From Kaistia dalseonensis (GTDB lineage: Bacteria; Pseudomonadota; Alphaproteobacteria; Rhizobiales; Kaistiaceae): a DNA stretch of 64,000 bases. Positions within the stretch are counted from its first letter, which is position 1; every line of letters starts with the position of its first letter. The notes under the pieces are model-generated. The model was not told the DNA's origin. It saw only the letters and a list, made by a program, of their open reading frames with translations, and did no database searches. The stretch covers positions 620,001-684,000 of the forward strand of contig NZ_JAUSVO010000003.1 of the NCBI RefSeq assembly GCF_030814715.1. Reading direction: 5' to 3'. Positions 8,241 through 17,582 of the stretch are shown one piece after another. Made by a program: the position numbers and the translations under genes.

Positions 8241-9860
8241 ATGGCCGTGTCCCCCTCGTCCGACGCTCCGCGGGAACGCAATGCCAATCTGCGCGAGTGG
8301 ATCTCGGTGTTCGGCTGCATGCTCGGCGCTCTGATCGCCGTGCTGGACATCCAGATCACCAATTCATCGCTGCCCGATATCGAGGGCGGCATCGGAACGG
8401 GCGCGGACAATGGAACCTGGATCTCGACCGCGTATCTGATCGGCGAGATCATCATGATCCCGCTCACCGATTATCTGAGCCGCGTCTTCACCGTCCGCCG
8501 GTTCCTGCTCTCGAGCGTCTGCCTCTTCCTCAGCTTCTCCGTCGCCTGCGCCTTCGCCACTAATCTGGGCGAGATGATCGTGCTGCGCGGCATGCAGGGC
8601 TTCTGGGGCGGCGTGATGATCCCGATGGCGTTCGCACGCGTGCTGACGACGCTGCCGAAGCATCAGCAGCCGGCAGGCCTTGCCGCCTTCGCGCTGACGG
8701 CGACCTTCGGGCCGTCGATCGGGCCAACCATCGGCGGGTACCTCACCGAGAATTATGGCTGGCAGTACATCTTCTTCATCAACCTCGTGCCCGGCGTGCT
8801 GATGCTCGCCCTGCTCTTCCCGACCCTCGAACGGCAGAAGATGAACCTCGGACTGCTCCGCCAGGGCGACTGGTGGGGCATCGGCTTCATGAGCATTGGC
8901 CTCGCATGCCTGCAGACCGCGCTCGACGAGGGCAATGAAAAGGACTGGTTCGGCTCGCCGCTGATCGTCCAGCTCACGCTGATCGCCGCCGTCACGCTGA
9001 CGATCTTCGTCGTGATCGAGTTCCGGAGCGCCAATCCCGCGGTCCAGCTCCGGCTTCTCACGCACCGGAATTTCGCGCTCGGAACCATCGCCAATGTGGC
9101 GATCGGCATCGCGCTGTTCGGCTCGGTCTATGTGTTGCCGACCTATCTGCAGGAAATCCAGGGCTACAATGCCGAACAGGTCGGTGTCGTCCTCGCCTGG
9201 GCCGGCCTGCCCCAATTGCTGATCATTCCCTTCATTCCCCTGCTGCAGAAGCACTTCGATGCGCGCGCCATCGTCTGCACCGGCCTCGTGATCTTTGCCT
9301 CCAGCTGCTTCATGAACATTCATCTGAGCGCCGACAGCTCCGGCGACCAGTTCTTCCCCGCCAACCTCGTGCGCGCAGCCGGCCAGGCGATCGTGCTCGC
9401 GCCGCTGGCGGGCCTTGCCGTCATCGGCGTGCCCAAGGCCATGTCGGGTGCCGCAGCCGGCGTCTTCAACATGATGCGCAACCTCGGCGGCGCCATCGGC
9501 ACGGCGGTGCTCGCCACCATCATCACCAAGCGCGAGCAGTATCACTCCAACATCATCGGGCAGTCGGTCACGGCCTATGACGGCACGGTCGAGCACTTCC
9601 TGATCGAATCGCAACGTCGTCTGCTGCAACAGGGAACGAGCGATCCCGGCCTCGCCTTTCACCAGGCGGAAGCGATGCTCGGCGAGCTCGTCGCCCGGCA
9701 AGCCACCATCATGGCCTTCTCCGACATCTACCTCATCATCGGGGCAACCCTGCTGGCGGCAGCCGTCGCCGTCATGCTGATGCGTCGCAACCCCGGAGCG
9801 GCGCGGCCCGTGGAGCCAAGCGATCCGAAGCGGATCATCCAGCCCGCAGGCACGAATTAG
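8241..9860 (+). CDS. emrB: DHA2-family MFS multidrug transporter (EmrB-like)
   Basis: The 539-residue protein has about 14 hydrophobic segments. The first helix carries LDIQITNSSLPDI, the EmrB-type motif. Others are YLIGEIIMIPLTDYLSR and the helix 5 stretch TFGPSIGPTIGGYL. It is the proton-driven inner-membrane pump of a tripartite exporter for hydrophobic toxic compounds. It follows the EmrA-like gene by 12 bases. The last 20 residues are polar and cytoplasmic. The substrate cannot be read from the sequence. Confidence 0.92.
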   Translation: MAVSPSSDAPRERNANLREWISVFGCMLGALIAVLDIQITNSSLPDIEGGIGTGADNGTWISTAYLIGEIIMIPLTDYLSRVFTVRRFLLSSVCLFLSFSVACAFATNLGEMIVLRGMQGFWGGVMIPMAFARVLTTLPKHQQPAGLAAFALTATFGPSIGPTIGGYLTENYGWQYIFFINLVPGVLMLALLFPTLERQKMNLGLLRQGDWWGIGFMSIGLACLQTALDEGNEKDWFGSPLIVQLTLIAAVTLTIFVVIEFRSANPAVQLRLLTHRNFALGTIANVAIGIALFGSVYVLPTYLQEIQGYNAEQVGVVLAWAGLPQLLIIPFIPLLQKHFDARAIVCTGLVIFASSCFMNIHLSADSSGDQFFPANLVRAAGQAIVLAPLAGLAVIGVPKAMSGAAAGVFNMMRNLGGAIGTAVLATIITKREQYHSNIIGQSVTAYDGTVEHFLIESQRRLLQQGTSDPGLAFHQAEAMLGELVARQATIMAFSDIYLIIGATLLAAAVAVMLMRRNPGAARPVEPSDPKRIIQPAGTN

Positions 9861-10019
9861 CGGTCGGCCGAGGCGCGCGCAGGGGTTGAACCCGGCTTGT
9901 CGGGCCCGATCGTGACAGACTCCGACACGGGAGGATAATAATTCTGAAAGGCCCTTGGCTTATGCCTACGTCGCCTGACAATTCCGATCAGGACATGCCA
10001 CGGGGGCGGAAGATACGGG

Positions 10020-10325
10020 ATGCCATTGCGACAGACTCGGTGTCTGACCCTGGTCCGCGAAATTCTTGCGGTTGGACTGACCACTCCCTTTGCCGTCTCA
10101 CTCTCAGGCTGCACAGTACCGGCTAGTCCGGCACTACCGCTTTTCGGCGCCTATTTTCCCTCCTGGCTCATCTGTGCAAGCGTCGGCGTGATTGGCGCCG
10201 TGATCATTCGCGCCGTGCTGATCAAGCTCGGCATCGACGAAATCTTGACGTGGCGCCTGCTCGTCTATGCCTGTCTCGCGGCCGTCATCGGATTCGCCCT
10301 GGCGCTCACTGTCTATGGGCGTTGA
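10020..10325 (+). CDS. ytcA: YtcA-like small lipoprotein/membrane protein
   Basis: The 101-residue protein has a lipobox at the end of a signal segment (AVSLSGC), then GAYFPSWLICASVGVIGAV, and two membrane helices in total. This matches the YtcA family, which in Escherichia coli precedes mdtNOP. Here too it lies just before MdtN-, MdtO- and MdtP-like genes, with 3 bases to the next start. Its role is unknown; position suggests an accessory part of the exporter. The preceding 160-base intergenic stretch presumably holds the operon promoter. Confidence 0.8.
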   Translation: MPLRQTRCLTLVREILAVGLTTPFAVSLSGCTVPASPALPLFGAYFPSWLICASVGVIGAVIIRAVLIKLGIDEILTWRLLVYACLAAVIGFALALTVYGR

Positions 10326-10328
10326 AGC

Positions 10329-11378
10329 ATGGCCGCGTCCGCTTATTCTCGGCGCCATCGTCTGCTGGGTTCGCTGATCGCCCTGTTGGTCGTCATCGGC
10401 TCGGTCTATGTCGGCTGGCTCTACTACAAGCGCACCGAGAGCAATCCGTTGTCGGAAGATGCGGTTATTACCGCAAACATCGTCAACATCGCCGCGACCG
10501 TACCCGGTCGGATCGTCACGCTCGAGGTCGCCGAGAACCAGAAGGTCGCCAAGGGCGCGCGTCTCTTCTCGATCGACCCGCAACCCTACCGGCTCGCCGT
10601 CGATCAGGCGCGCGCCGACCTCAAGATCGCCGAGGCGACCCGCGACGCGCAAATGCGCTCCATCAGCGCGGAGCAATCGAATGCCGCCATCGCGGTGCAG
10701 CAGATCGACCGCGCCCGGACCAACCTGTCGCTCGCCGAACAGACGCTCGCCCGCCTCACGCCCCTGCTCCCGAAGGGCTATGTCACGGCGCAGCAGGTCG
10801 ATGATGCCCGCACTGCGCGCGACGACGCACGGACCAGCCTCGCGCAGGCCATCAAGCAGTCCGAGGCCGCCGACAGTCTGATCAGCACGATCGACGCCTC
10901 CGAGGCCCTGGTGGAAGCGCGTCGAGCGGCACTCGCCATCGCCGAGCAGAGCCTCGCCAATACCGAGGTCTTTGCCCCGCATGACGGGCGCGTCGTCGGG
11001 CTGAACATATCGACGGGCGAGTTCGTCGCCCCGGGCCAATCGGTCTTCACGCTGATCAACACCGAGGCCTGGTTCGCCAGCGCCTCTTTCCGCGAGACCG
11101 AGTTGACCTCGGTTGCCGTGGGAGACTGCGCCCGGCTCTATGTGCTGGCGGATCGCTCCCGGCCCGTGGAAGGACGGGTGGAGGGATTGGGCTGGGGCGT
11201 CATCTCCGAGAATGTCGTGAACCTGCCGCGCGGCCTGCCCTATGTCCCCAAATCACTCAACTGGGTGCGGATCGTGCAGCCCTTCCCGGTCAGGATCCGG
11301 CTCATCGATCCGCCGGAGGATCTGATGCGCATGGGCGCGTCGGCCGTGGCCATCGTCAATCATGGCAGGCAATGCTGA
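10329..11378 (+). CDS. mdtN: HlyD-family membrane-fusion protein (MdtN-like)
   Basis: The 349-residue protein has an N-terminal membrane helix (residues 12-32) and then the biotinyl-lipoyl start ITANIVNIAATVPGRIVTL. A coiled-coil hairpin follows (about 85-205), then the second lipoyl half VFAPHDGRVVGLNISTGEFV and a beta-barrel with FASASFRETEL. It bridges the FUSC-type inner-membrane protein to the outer-membrane channel. Its stop overlaps the MdtO-like start by 7 bases, so translation is coupled. Gene order ytcA-mdtN-mdtO-mdtP is that of the Escherichia coli operon. Confidence 0.9.
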   Translation: MAASAYSRRHRLLGSLIALLVVIGSVYVGWLYYKRTESNPLSEDAVITANIVNIAATVPGRIVTLEVAENQKVAKGARLFSIDPQPYRLAVDQARADLKIAEATRDAQMRSISAEQSNAAIAVQQIDRARTNLSLAEQTLARLTPLLPKGYVTAQQVDDARTARDDARTSLAQAIKQSEAADSLISTIDASEALVEARRAALAIAEQSLANTEVFAPHDGRVVGLNISTGEFVAPGQSVFTLINTEAWFASASFRETELTSVAVGDCARLYVLADRSRPVEGRVEGLGWGVISENVVNLPRGLPYVPKSLNWVRIVQPFPVRIRLIDPPEDLMRMGASAVAIVNHGRQC

Positions 11379-13246
11379 TGGCCGAGGCGCTTGTCCGTCA
11401 GTCGCTCGTCGCGCAGGCTCTTGAAGATCTCGCGCCCTTCCCCGGACGGGCGGCGCTCACCTGGCGGATCGCGCTGCTCTGCTCGATCGTGGCCGCGACG
11501 GCGATGCTCTACCAGATACCCGAAGCCGCCATCAGCTGTTACCTCATCATCTTCCTGATGAAGCCCGACGCCGTGCAGAATATCGGCACGGCCATCGGGT
11601 TGATCGTGCTGGTCGTCATCGTAGTCGCCTGCATGGTGCCGCTGATCAACGCGACCGTCGAATCGCCCCTGCTCAGGATGCTCGCGATCGCGCTGGTGTC
11701 GTTCGTCTTTCTCTTTCTCGGCGCGGCTTCCCAACTGGGCGAGATCGGCGGGGTGATCGGGCTGATCTTCGCCTTCCTGCTGACGCTCGTGAACATGGCG
11801 CCGCTGGGCGATGTCGTGACATTCGGCCTGCGCTATGCAGCCTATCTCGCGATCATGCCGATGGCGCTGATGGTCGTGTTCAATCTGGTGCTCGGGCTAT
11901 CACCGGTCAGTCTCCTGCGAGAAACGCTCCGGATCAGACTCGCCGCGTCGGCCGAGGCATTGGCCTCGGGCGCGCCGGGTGACGACGAGCACCTCGCCGA
12001 ATTGCTCCGCGCCGACAATACCGCGCTGGAAAAGCAGGCCGGTTTCGTCAAGGTTCTGAGCCTCGTCAATCGCACCGCTGCCGGCCAGATCGCGTGCGAC
12101 GTGCGTGCCTCGTACCGGCTGATGCTGGCGATCTCGGCTTTGCCGCGTGACATCGCGACCCAGCGCCGCGATGCGCTGGTCGAAGGGATCAACCGCTCGC
12201 TCGCCGCGCTCGACGCCGGCGAGATGCCGCCGCGCGTCGAAGCCTCAGAGGCACCGGCGAGCCCGGTAGAGGCAGAAGCCTGGAAGGCTTTGGACATGCT
12301 GGCCGGCGGGCCGGAGGGCGAGATCATCGCGGCGCCAAAGCAAGCGTTCTTCGCCGCCGACGCCTTGTCCAACCCCGATTATCAGCGCTTCGCCCTCAAG
12401 ACGACGGCGGCGGCGATGATCTGCTACGTCATCTATGCGGGCATCAACTGGCAGGGCATCCACACCGCCATGATCACATGCTATGTGGCGGCTCTCGGAA
12501 CGACGGGCGAGACCGTGCACAAGCTCGGCCTTCGCATCCTGGGCTGCCTCATCGGTGCGGTACTCGGCGTCGCGGCCATTCTCTTCGTGATCCCGCAAAT
12601 GGAATCCATTGGCGCGCTGATGGTCCTGATCTTCGCGGGCGTCCTCGTCGGCGCTTGGGTATCGACCGGTCCCGAGCGCATCTCCTATGGCGGGGTGCAG
12701 ATCGCGCTCGCGTTTCTCCTGACCGTGCTGCAGGGCTTCGGCCCGAGCACCGACCTCGCAGCCGCCTGGGATCGCATCGTCGGCATCCTGCTCGGCAATC
12801 TCGTCGTCTATCTCATCTTCACGCGCATCTGGCCGGTGCCGGTCGAGAGCGCCGTGCGGCGCCGCATCAAGACGGCGATTGCCGGTCTTGCCCGCCTCGC
12901 CGCCCTGGCACCGGAGCGGCGCACGGCGGCCGTCGCCGATGCGGCGCTGATCATGAACGAGGCCGGCCAGATCGAAGAATCCATGGAGCTCGCGCCGTTC
13001 GAACCCCGCAGCGTTCGCGCCGCACCCGCGATCGAGGCGAGCCTGATTGCGGCGGGCGATGAAATCGCAGATCTAGTCCGGGAAATCTATTTCAGTCGCG
13101 ACGCGCTGTCCGATATTGCCGACCGGCTGAACGTGCTTGTTGCGCGAACGGATGGTGGCGCGGCGGGCGATGCTGGCGGCGACGCCGGAGAGCTGGCGTT
13201 GCTCCATCGTCGGATCGACCGATTGCAGAACGCGGTGATCGGCTGA
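11372..13246 (+). CDS. mdtO: FUSC-family inner-membrane transporter (MdtO-like)
   Basis: The 624-residue protein has two hydrophobic blocks, each of about six helices, at about residues 25-180 and 335-485. Soluble cytoplasmic segments follow each block. This is the FUSC/aromatic-acid-exporter layout, and the context identifies the MdtO type. The second block starts with ALKTTAAAMICYVIYAGINW. Two in-frame ATG codons, 11372 and 11378, are both possible. The stop overlaps the next ATG by one base. Linked systems in other bacteria export aromatic or cationic compounds; here the substrate is unknown. Confidence 0.88.
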   Translation: MLMAEALVRQSLVAQALEDLAPFPGRAALTWRIALLCSIVAATAMLYQIPEAAISCYLIIFLMKPDAVQNIGTAIGLIVLVVIVVACMVPLINATVESPLLRMLAIALVSFVFLFLGAASQLGEIGGVIGLIFAFLLTLVNMAPLGDVVTFGLRYAAYLAIMPMALMVVFNLVLGLSPVSLLRETLRIRLAASAEALASGAPGDDEHLAELLRADNTALEKQAGFVKVLSLVNRTAAGQIACDVRASYRLMLAISALPRDIATQRRDALVEGINRSLAALDAGEMPPRVEASEAPASPVEAEAWKALDMLAGGPEGEIIAAPKQAFFAADALSNPDYQRFALKTTAAAMICYVIYAGINWQGIHTAMITCYVAALGTTGETVHKLGLRILGCLIGAVLGVAAILFVIPQMESIGALMVLIFAGVLVGAWVSTGPERISYGGVQIALAFLLTVLQGFGPSTDLAAAWDRIVGILLGNLVVYLIFTRIWPVPVESAVRRRIKTAIAGLARLAALAPERRTAAVADAALIMNEAGQIEESMELAPFEPRSVRAAPAIEASLIAAGDEIADLVREIYFSRDALSDIADRLNVLVARTDGGAAGDAGGDAGELALLHRRIDRLQNAVIG

Positions 13247-14769
13247 TGCGGATCCATCGCTCCATCCCCGCCCTTTTCGGCCTGGCGATGCTGGTTGCCG
13301 CCTGCTCGCCCAATGCCCTCAACATGGCGCCGCCGAGCGCGGAGACACCATGGGTGCCGAACGGCAAGGAAGACGGCCTGTGGAGCACCAGGACGAAGCC
13401 GAGCCCGCGTGGCGACAATTTCGGCGTGCCGGCAAATCCCGCCTTGGCGGTCATGCCGCAGACGCCCGACATCGACGGCAACCGCGTCTACAAGCTGCCG
13501 GAACTCATCGACCTCGCCGAGCGGAACAATCCCGCGACGCGTGTCGCCTGGGAGCGGGCGCGGCAGGCCGCGCTGGCGGTCGGCATGGCAGAGGCGACCT
13601 ATCTGCCGGTGATCACCGCCAATGTCATTGGCGGCCAGCAGACCGCCGAGGCCCCCCTGCCGGCGCCGATCGGCACCCAGCGCTATTTCGAGACGACGGC
13701 GAGCGGCGTGACGTCAACCGTCGCGCTGCAATGGCTCGTCTTCGATTTCGGCCAGCGCGCCGCCGTCGTGGATGCGGCCAAACAGGCGGCAATCGCAGCC
13801 AATGTGCTGTTCAATGGCGAGCATCAGAAGCTGATCTTCGACGTCACCAACGCCTATTATGTCTATGGCGCATCGGTGACGCGCGCGAAGATCGCCCAGC
13901 AGACGCTGAAGAACAGCAAGGCGATACAGAGCGCCACCGAAGATCGGCTGTCCCGCGGTCTTGCCACCAGCGTGGAAACCGCGCAGGCGCGCCAGCAGGT
14001 CGCGCAATCCCAGTTGCGGCTCGTCCAGGCGCAGGGGCAACAGCGCGATACCTACCAGGCCCTGATCGCTGCCATGGGCATCAATGCGATGACGCGAATA
14101 CAAGTCGCCGATGCCGGCCAGCGCCGACTGCCCGACCTGCCGGCCGTGCCGCTCGATTCGATGATCAAGCTCGCCCTGTCGCAGCGCCCGGACGTGATCG
14201 CGAGCTATTCGGCCGTGCAGGCGAGCAAGTCCGGCATCAAGGCGGCAGAAGCCGAGTTCATGCCCAAGGTCTTTGTCGCCGGTGCCGTGGCGTCGGGCCA
14301 GGGCGGCTTCAACGTCAACGGCCTGTCGAATATCGGCCAGCAATCGACAGGTTCCGGCGTGCTGGTCGGCGCGACCGTCCCGCTTTACGACGGCGGACTG
14401 CGCGACGCGCAGCTCAAGCAGGCGCAGTCGGTGGCAGCGGCGGCCGAAAGCACCTTCCGGCGCACCCAGACCGCCGCAGTGACGGAGATCGTCGCCGCCA
14501 GCAACGCGCTGCGCACCGCGCTCGAATCCTACAAGGCGGCGAGCGCGCTCGCCGCCGCGGCCTATACAACCTACGACGCAGCGCTCGAGGCCTATAAGCA
14601 TGGGGTGGGAACCGTGACCGCGGCAACGGCAGCCGATACTGGCCTGCTCGATGCCAGACAGGCCCAAGCGGATTCTCACGCGGCTGCGCTCGTCAGCGCC
14701 GCAAACCTCGCCTTTGTCGTCGGCGCCATGACGTCGGAACAGGCGGCCGCAGGCATCCCGCAACGATAA
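13246..14769 (+). CDS. mdtP: Outer-membrane efflux channel lipoprotein (MdtP-like, TolC superfamily)
   Basis: The 507-residue protein has a lipoprotein signal (LAMLVAAC, Cys20) and two outer-membrane-factor repeats. The first includes LPELIDLAERNNPATRVAWE and the second MIKLALSQRPDVIASYSAVQ. The barrel-forming segments include SGVTSTVALQWLVFDFGQR and GVLVGATVPLYDGG. It forms the trimeric exit duct of the MdtNO-like pump. It is the only outer-membrane channel gene near two membrane-fusion proteins, so it may also serve the EmrAB-like pump. A hairpin follows its stop directly. Confidence 0.92.
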   Translation: MRIHRSIPALFGLAMLVAACSPNALNMAPPSAETPWVPNGKEDGLWSTRTKPSPRGDNFGVPANPALAVMPQTPDIDGNRVYKLPELIDLAERNNPATRVAWERARQAALAVGMAEATYLPVITANVIGGQQTAEAPLPAPIGTQRYFETTASGVTSTVALQWLVFDFGQRAAVVDAAKQAAIAANVLFNGEHQKLIFDVTNAYYVYGASVTRAKIAQQTLKNSKAIQSATEDRLSRGLATSVETAQARQQVAQSQLRLVQAQGQQRDTYQALIAAMGINAMTRIQVADAGQRRLPDLPAVPLDSMIKLALSQRPDVIASYSAVQASKSGIKAAEAEFMPKVFVAGAVASGQGGFNVNGLSNIGQQSTGSGVLVGATVPLYDGGLRDAQLKQAQSVAAAAESTFRRTQTAAVTEIVAASNALRTALESYKAASALAAAAYTTYDAALEAYKHGVGTVTAATAADTGLLDARQAQADSHAAALVSAANLAFVVGAMTSEQAAAGIPQR

Positions 14770-14770
14770 T

Positions 14771-14789
14771 GCCATTCTCGAAGAATGGC
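14771..14789 (+). terminator. Hairpin directly after the MdtP-like gene
   Basis: GCCATTCT and AGAATGGC form a perfect 8-base stem with a 3-base loop, starting one base after the mdtP stop codon. There is no T-run after it, so it is a weak terminator or an mRNA-stabilising 3' hairpin between the efflux operon and gadB. Confidence 0.5.
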
Positions 14790-14822
14790 CTGGATCCCCT
14801 GAAACAGTGAGGAGAACGAAAG

Positions 14823-16229
14823 TTGGCTTCCGATACGCTAGGCGCAGAGCTGCGCAGTGAACTTCTGGATGACATCTATTCGGCCGGCGATCTCGCCCTG
14901 GCTCTTCCGAAGGCGGCCTTTCCCCGTCAGGAGCGCGATCCCCGACACGTCTTCGCCTCGCTGCGCGACGAACTCATGCTCGATGGCAATTCGCGCCAGA
15001 ATCTCGCGACCTTCTGCCAGACCTGGGTCGACGACCAGATCCACGACCTCATGAACCTGTCGATCGACAAGAACATGATCGACAAGGACGAATATCCGCA
15101 GACGGCCGAGATCGAGGCGCGCTGCGTGGCGATGCTCGCCGATCTCTGGAATGCGCCCGATCCGAGCGGAACGCTGGGTTGCTCGACGGTCGGCTCGTCG
15201 GAAGCAGCCATGCTGGGCGGCCTCGCGCTCAAATGGCGCTGGCGCAAGAAGCAGGAGGCCGCTGGCAAGCCGACCGACAAGCCGAACCTCATCTGCGGCC
15301 CGGTCCAGATCTGCTGGCACAAATTCGCGCGCTATTTCGACGTGGAATTGCGCGAGATCCCGCTCGAGGGCGATCGCCTGATCATGAACGTGGACGAGGT
15401 GCTGAAGCGCGTCGACGAGAACACGATCGGCGTGGTTCCCACCATGGGCGTCACCTTCACCTGCCAGTACGAGCCGGTGAAGGCGGTCAGCGACGCGCTG
15501 GACAAGCTCCAGGCCGAGACCGGGCTCGACATTCCCATTCACGTCGACGGCGCGAGCGGCGGTTTCCTGGCGCCATTCTGTGCGCCCGATGTCGCCTGGG
15601 ATTTCCGCCTGCACCGCGTGAAGTCGATCAACGCGTCCGGCCACAAGTTCGGCCTCGCCCCGTTGGGCGTGGGCTGGGTCATCTGGCGGGAAGCCGCAGA
15701 CCTGCCGGAAGAGCTGGTGTTCAACGTCAACTATCTCGGCGGCAACATGCCGACCTTCGCGTTGAACTTCTCGCGCCCCGGCGGCCAGGTGATCGCGCAG
15801 TACTACAACTTCCTGCGTCTCGGCCGCGAAGGCTACGCCAAGATCCACAATGCCTGCTACGCGACGGCGAAATATCTTGCCGAACAGATAGCGGCTCTCG
15901 GGCCGTTCGAAATCCTTTTCGACGGCGACAGCCAGGCCGGCATTCCGGCCCTGTGCTGGACGCTGAAGGACGATAAGGGCATAGGCGGCTACAAGCTTTA
16001 TGATCTCGCGGATCGCCTGCGCAGCCGCGGTTGGCAGGTGCCGGCCTATTCCATGCCCGTCCATCGCCAGGACCTCGTCATCCAGCGCATTCTGGTCCGC
16101 CACGGGGTGAGCTTCGACCTGGCCTCGCTGTTGATCGCCGACATGAAGCGCGCCATCGATTTCTTCGCGCAGCATCCGGTGTCCCAGCCGATGACCTCCG
16201 CCGAGGCGAGCGGCTTCAATCACAACTAG
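14823..16229 (+). CDS. gadB: Glutamate decarboxylase (GadB-type, PLP enzyme)
   Basis: The 468-residue enzyme converts glutamate to GABA and CO2, consuming a proton. Length and sequence match GadA/GadB. The PLP lysine is Lys275 in [10 protein letters not shown], with the Asp of [12 protein letters not shown] upstream. The protein ends in GFNHN, so a C-terminal histidine is kept in about the place of the pH-gating His465 of Escherichia coli GadB. The start is TTG at 14823, supported by GAGGAG 9 bases upstream. No glutamate/GABA antiporter gene (gadC) is nearby. An amidase and membrane protein follow on the same strand. It probably serves in acid resistance or GABA production. Confidence 0.94.
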   Translation: MASDTLGAELRSELLDDIYSAGDLALALPKAAFPRQERDPRHVFASLRDELMLDGNSRQNLATFCQTWVDDQIHDLMNLSIDKNMIDKDEYPQTAEIEARCVAMLADLWNAPDPSGTLGCSTVGSSEAAMLGGLALKWRWRKKQEAAGKPTDKPNLICGPVQICWHKFARYFDVELREIPLEGDRLIMNVDEVLKRVDENTIGVVPTMGVTFTCQYEPVKAVSDALDKLQAETGLDIPIHVDGASGGFLAPFCAPDVAWDFRLHRVKSINASGHKFGLAPLGVGWVIWREAADLPEELVFNVNYLGGNMPTFALNFSRPGGQVIAQYYNFLRLGREGYAKIHNACYATAKYLAEQIAALGPFEILFDGDSQAGIPALCWTLKDDKGIGGYKLYDLADRLRSRGWQVPAYSMPVHRQDLVIQRILVRHGVSFDLASLLIADMKRAIDFFAQHPVSQPMTSAEASGFNHN

Positions 16230-16240
16230 CTGAATCGCGA

Positions 16241-16266
16241 ACGCCGCGCCGTCCCGGGCGCGGCGT
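16241..16266 (+). terminator. GC-rich hairpin between gadB and the amidase gene
   Basis: ACGCCGCGCC (16241-16250) and GGCGCGGCGT (16257-16266) form a perfect 10-base stem with a 6-base loop, 12 bases after the gadB stop. No T-run follows. It may end or attenuate gadB transcription before the amidase gene, whose ATG is 58 bases further on. Confidence 0.55.
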
Positions 16267-16324
16267 CCAGAGCACGGCCGGTCTCGGCCAGGATCTTCAC
16301 TTCGTCAGGGAGACGACGACCGCC

Positions 16325-17437
16325 ATGTGCACGTCACTCGGTTACAAGGATGCCGCCGGCAACGCCTATTTCGGGCGGACCCTCGAGCTGACCATGGATC
16401 TGCCCTATCAGGTGGTCCATTTTCCCGCAGGCTTCGAGACGACGTCCGAAGTGCCCGATCATCCCGCGCTGAAGCTCACGGCTCGCCACGCCATCCTGGC
16501 GGTGACCATGCCCTACCGGGTGCCGACCGCCACGGCACCGATGACGATCGCGGACCTCAAGATCCTGGAAGGGCTCAACGATCAGGGCCTGACCTTCAGC
16601 CTGCTCTCCTATCCGGCTGCGGGCGGCACGCAGAAGTCCGTCGATGCGACGCAGGCCGTGTTGTCCGCGTCCGATCTCGGTGCCTGGGCGCTCGGTCAGT
16701 TCGCCTCCGTGGCCGAGGTCAAGGCCGCGATCGCGGAGCAGCCGGTGATGCTGCAACCGCTCGGCCTGCTCAAGGGCGTCGAATCGCCGTTCCACTACGT
16801 CGTCCACGACGCCACGGGCGCGGCCCTCGTGATCGAGTTCGACCATGGAGCGATGAAGCTCTACGACAATCCGGTCGGCGTGATGACCAATGGACCGAAG
16901 TTCGACTGGCACCTGACCAACCTCGACAATTACTCGTTCCTGAGCAATGTCGACCAATCGAGCGCGACCTTCGGCAGCTACAAGGCCGTCCAGCCCGATT
17001 CCGGCATCGCAACGGCGGGACTACCGTCGTCCAATACGTCGGTCGGCCGCTTCGTGCGGGCGGTCTATTATGCCCAGTTTACCGAGAAGGCGGCGTCGCC
17101 CGATCTCGCAGTCCAGACCGTTGCCCACATCCTCAACAATTTCGACCGGCCCCGCGGCGTGTCGATCGACTATCCGAGCCAGGGCGGCGGCCACATGGAG
17201 GTCGAAGGCCTGGCACAAAGTGATTCAGAAGCCTATGCGACGGAATTCACCTGCTGGACCAGCCTTTCGGACCTCGCCCGCAAGCTGTTCTTCGTGCGCG
17301 ACTATCGAAGCCTGAACTATACCTGCTTCGATTTGAACGCGCTGTCGGGCTCCACCCTCCCCTCCATCCTTCCGCTCCAGAAGCTTCCCGGCGGCGCGAT
17401 CGATGCAACCAGCGCATTGATGGGCAAGGGGCGCTGA
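16325..17437 (+). CDS. Linear-amide C-N hydrolase of the choloylglycine/penicillin V acylase family
   Basis: The 370-residue protein begins MCTSLG, so removal of Met exposes Cys2, the N-terminal nucleophile of this Ntn-hydrolase family (peptidase family C59 fold). Other active-site elements are visible: FGRTLEL (Arg18, with Glu at 21 where Asp is usual), VMTNGPKFDWHLTNL, and SVGRFVRA near the C-terminal third. Translation must start at the ATG at 16325; the longer upstream frame would bury the nucleophile. AGGGAGAC lies upstream. It hydrolyses an amide bond of unknown substrate. Its place after gadB suggests a link to amino-acid or GABA amide metabolism, but this is inference. Confidence 0.87.
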   Translation: MCTSLGYKDAAGNAYFGRTLELTMDLPYQVVHFPAGFETTSEVPDHPALKLTARHAILAVTMPYRVPTATAPMTIADLKILEGLNDQGLTFSLLSYPAAGGTQKSVDATQAVLSASDLGAWALGQFASVAEVKAAIAEQPVMLQPLGLLKGVESPFHYVVHDATGAALVIEFDHGAMKLYDNPVGVMTNGPKFDWHLTNLDNYSFLSNVDQSSATFGSYKAVQPDSGIATAGLPSSNTSVGRFVRAVYYAQFTEKAASPDLAVQTVAHILNNFDRPRGVSIDYPSQGGGHMEVEGLAQSDSEAYATEFTCWTSLSDLARKLFFVRDYRSLNYTCFDLNALSGSTLPSILPLQKLPGGAIDATSALMGKGR

Positions 17438-17469
17438 TCCCACACCGGCGAACGCCCGCCGGCTTCCGC

Positions 17470-17494
17470 GCCGCGTGCAGGTCAAGCACGCGGC
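17470..17494 (+). terminator. Perfect hairpin between the amidase and membrane-protein genes
   Basis: GCCGCGTGC (17470-17478) and GCACGCGGC (17486-17494) form a perfect 9-base stem with loop AGGTCAA. A second small hairpin (CCGGCG/CGCCGG) lies about 30 bases before it. There is no T-run. These lie in the 145-base gap after the amidase gene. Confidence 0.45.
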
Positions 17495-17582
17495 CGGCCA
17501 CGCGTCACGAGACACTGACCGTGCCGTCGGTCGCGACGATGATCCGCCGCCTCGCTCCACCCGGTCCGCCAGGTCATCCCGA

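Noticed and set aside
8364-9701. 445-residue minus-strand open frame
   Set aside because: It is antisense to the EmrB-like transporter, which has clear family motifs on the plus strand.
16031-16324. Longer amidase product
   Set aside because: It overlaps gadB off-frame and would hide the N-terminal Cys nucleophile.
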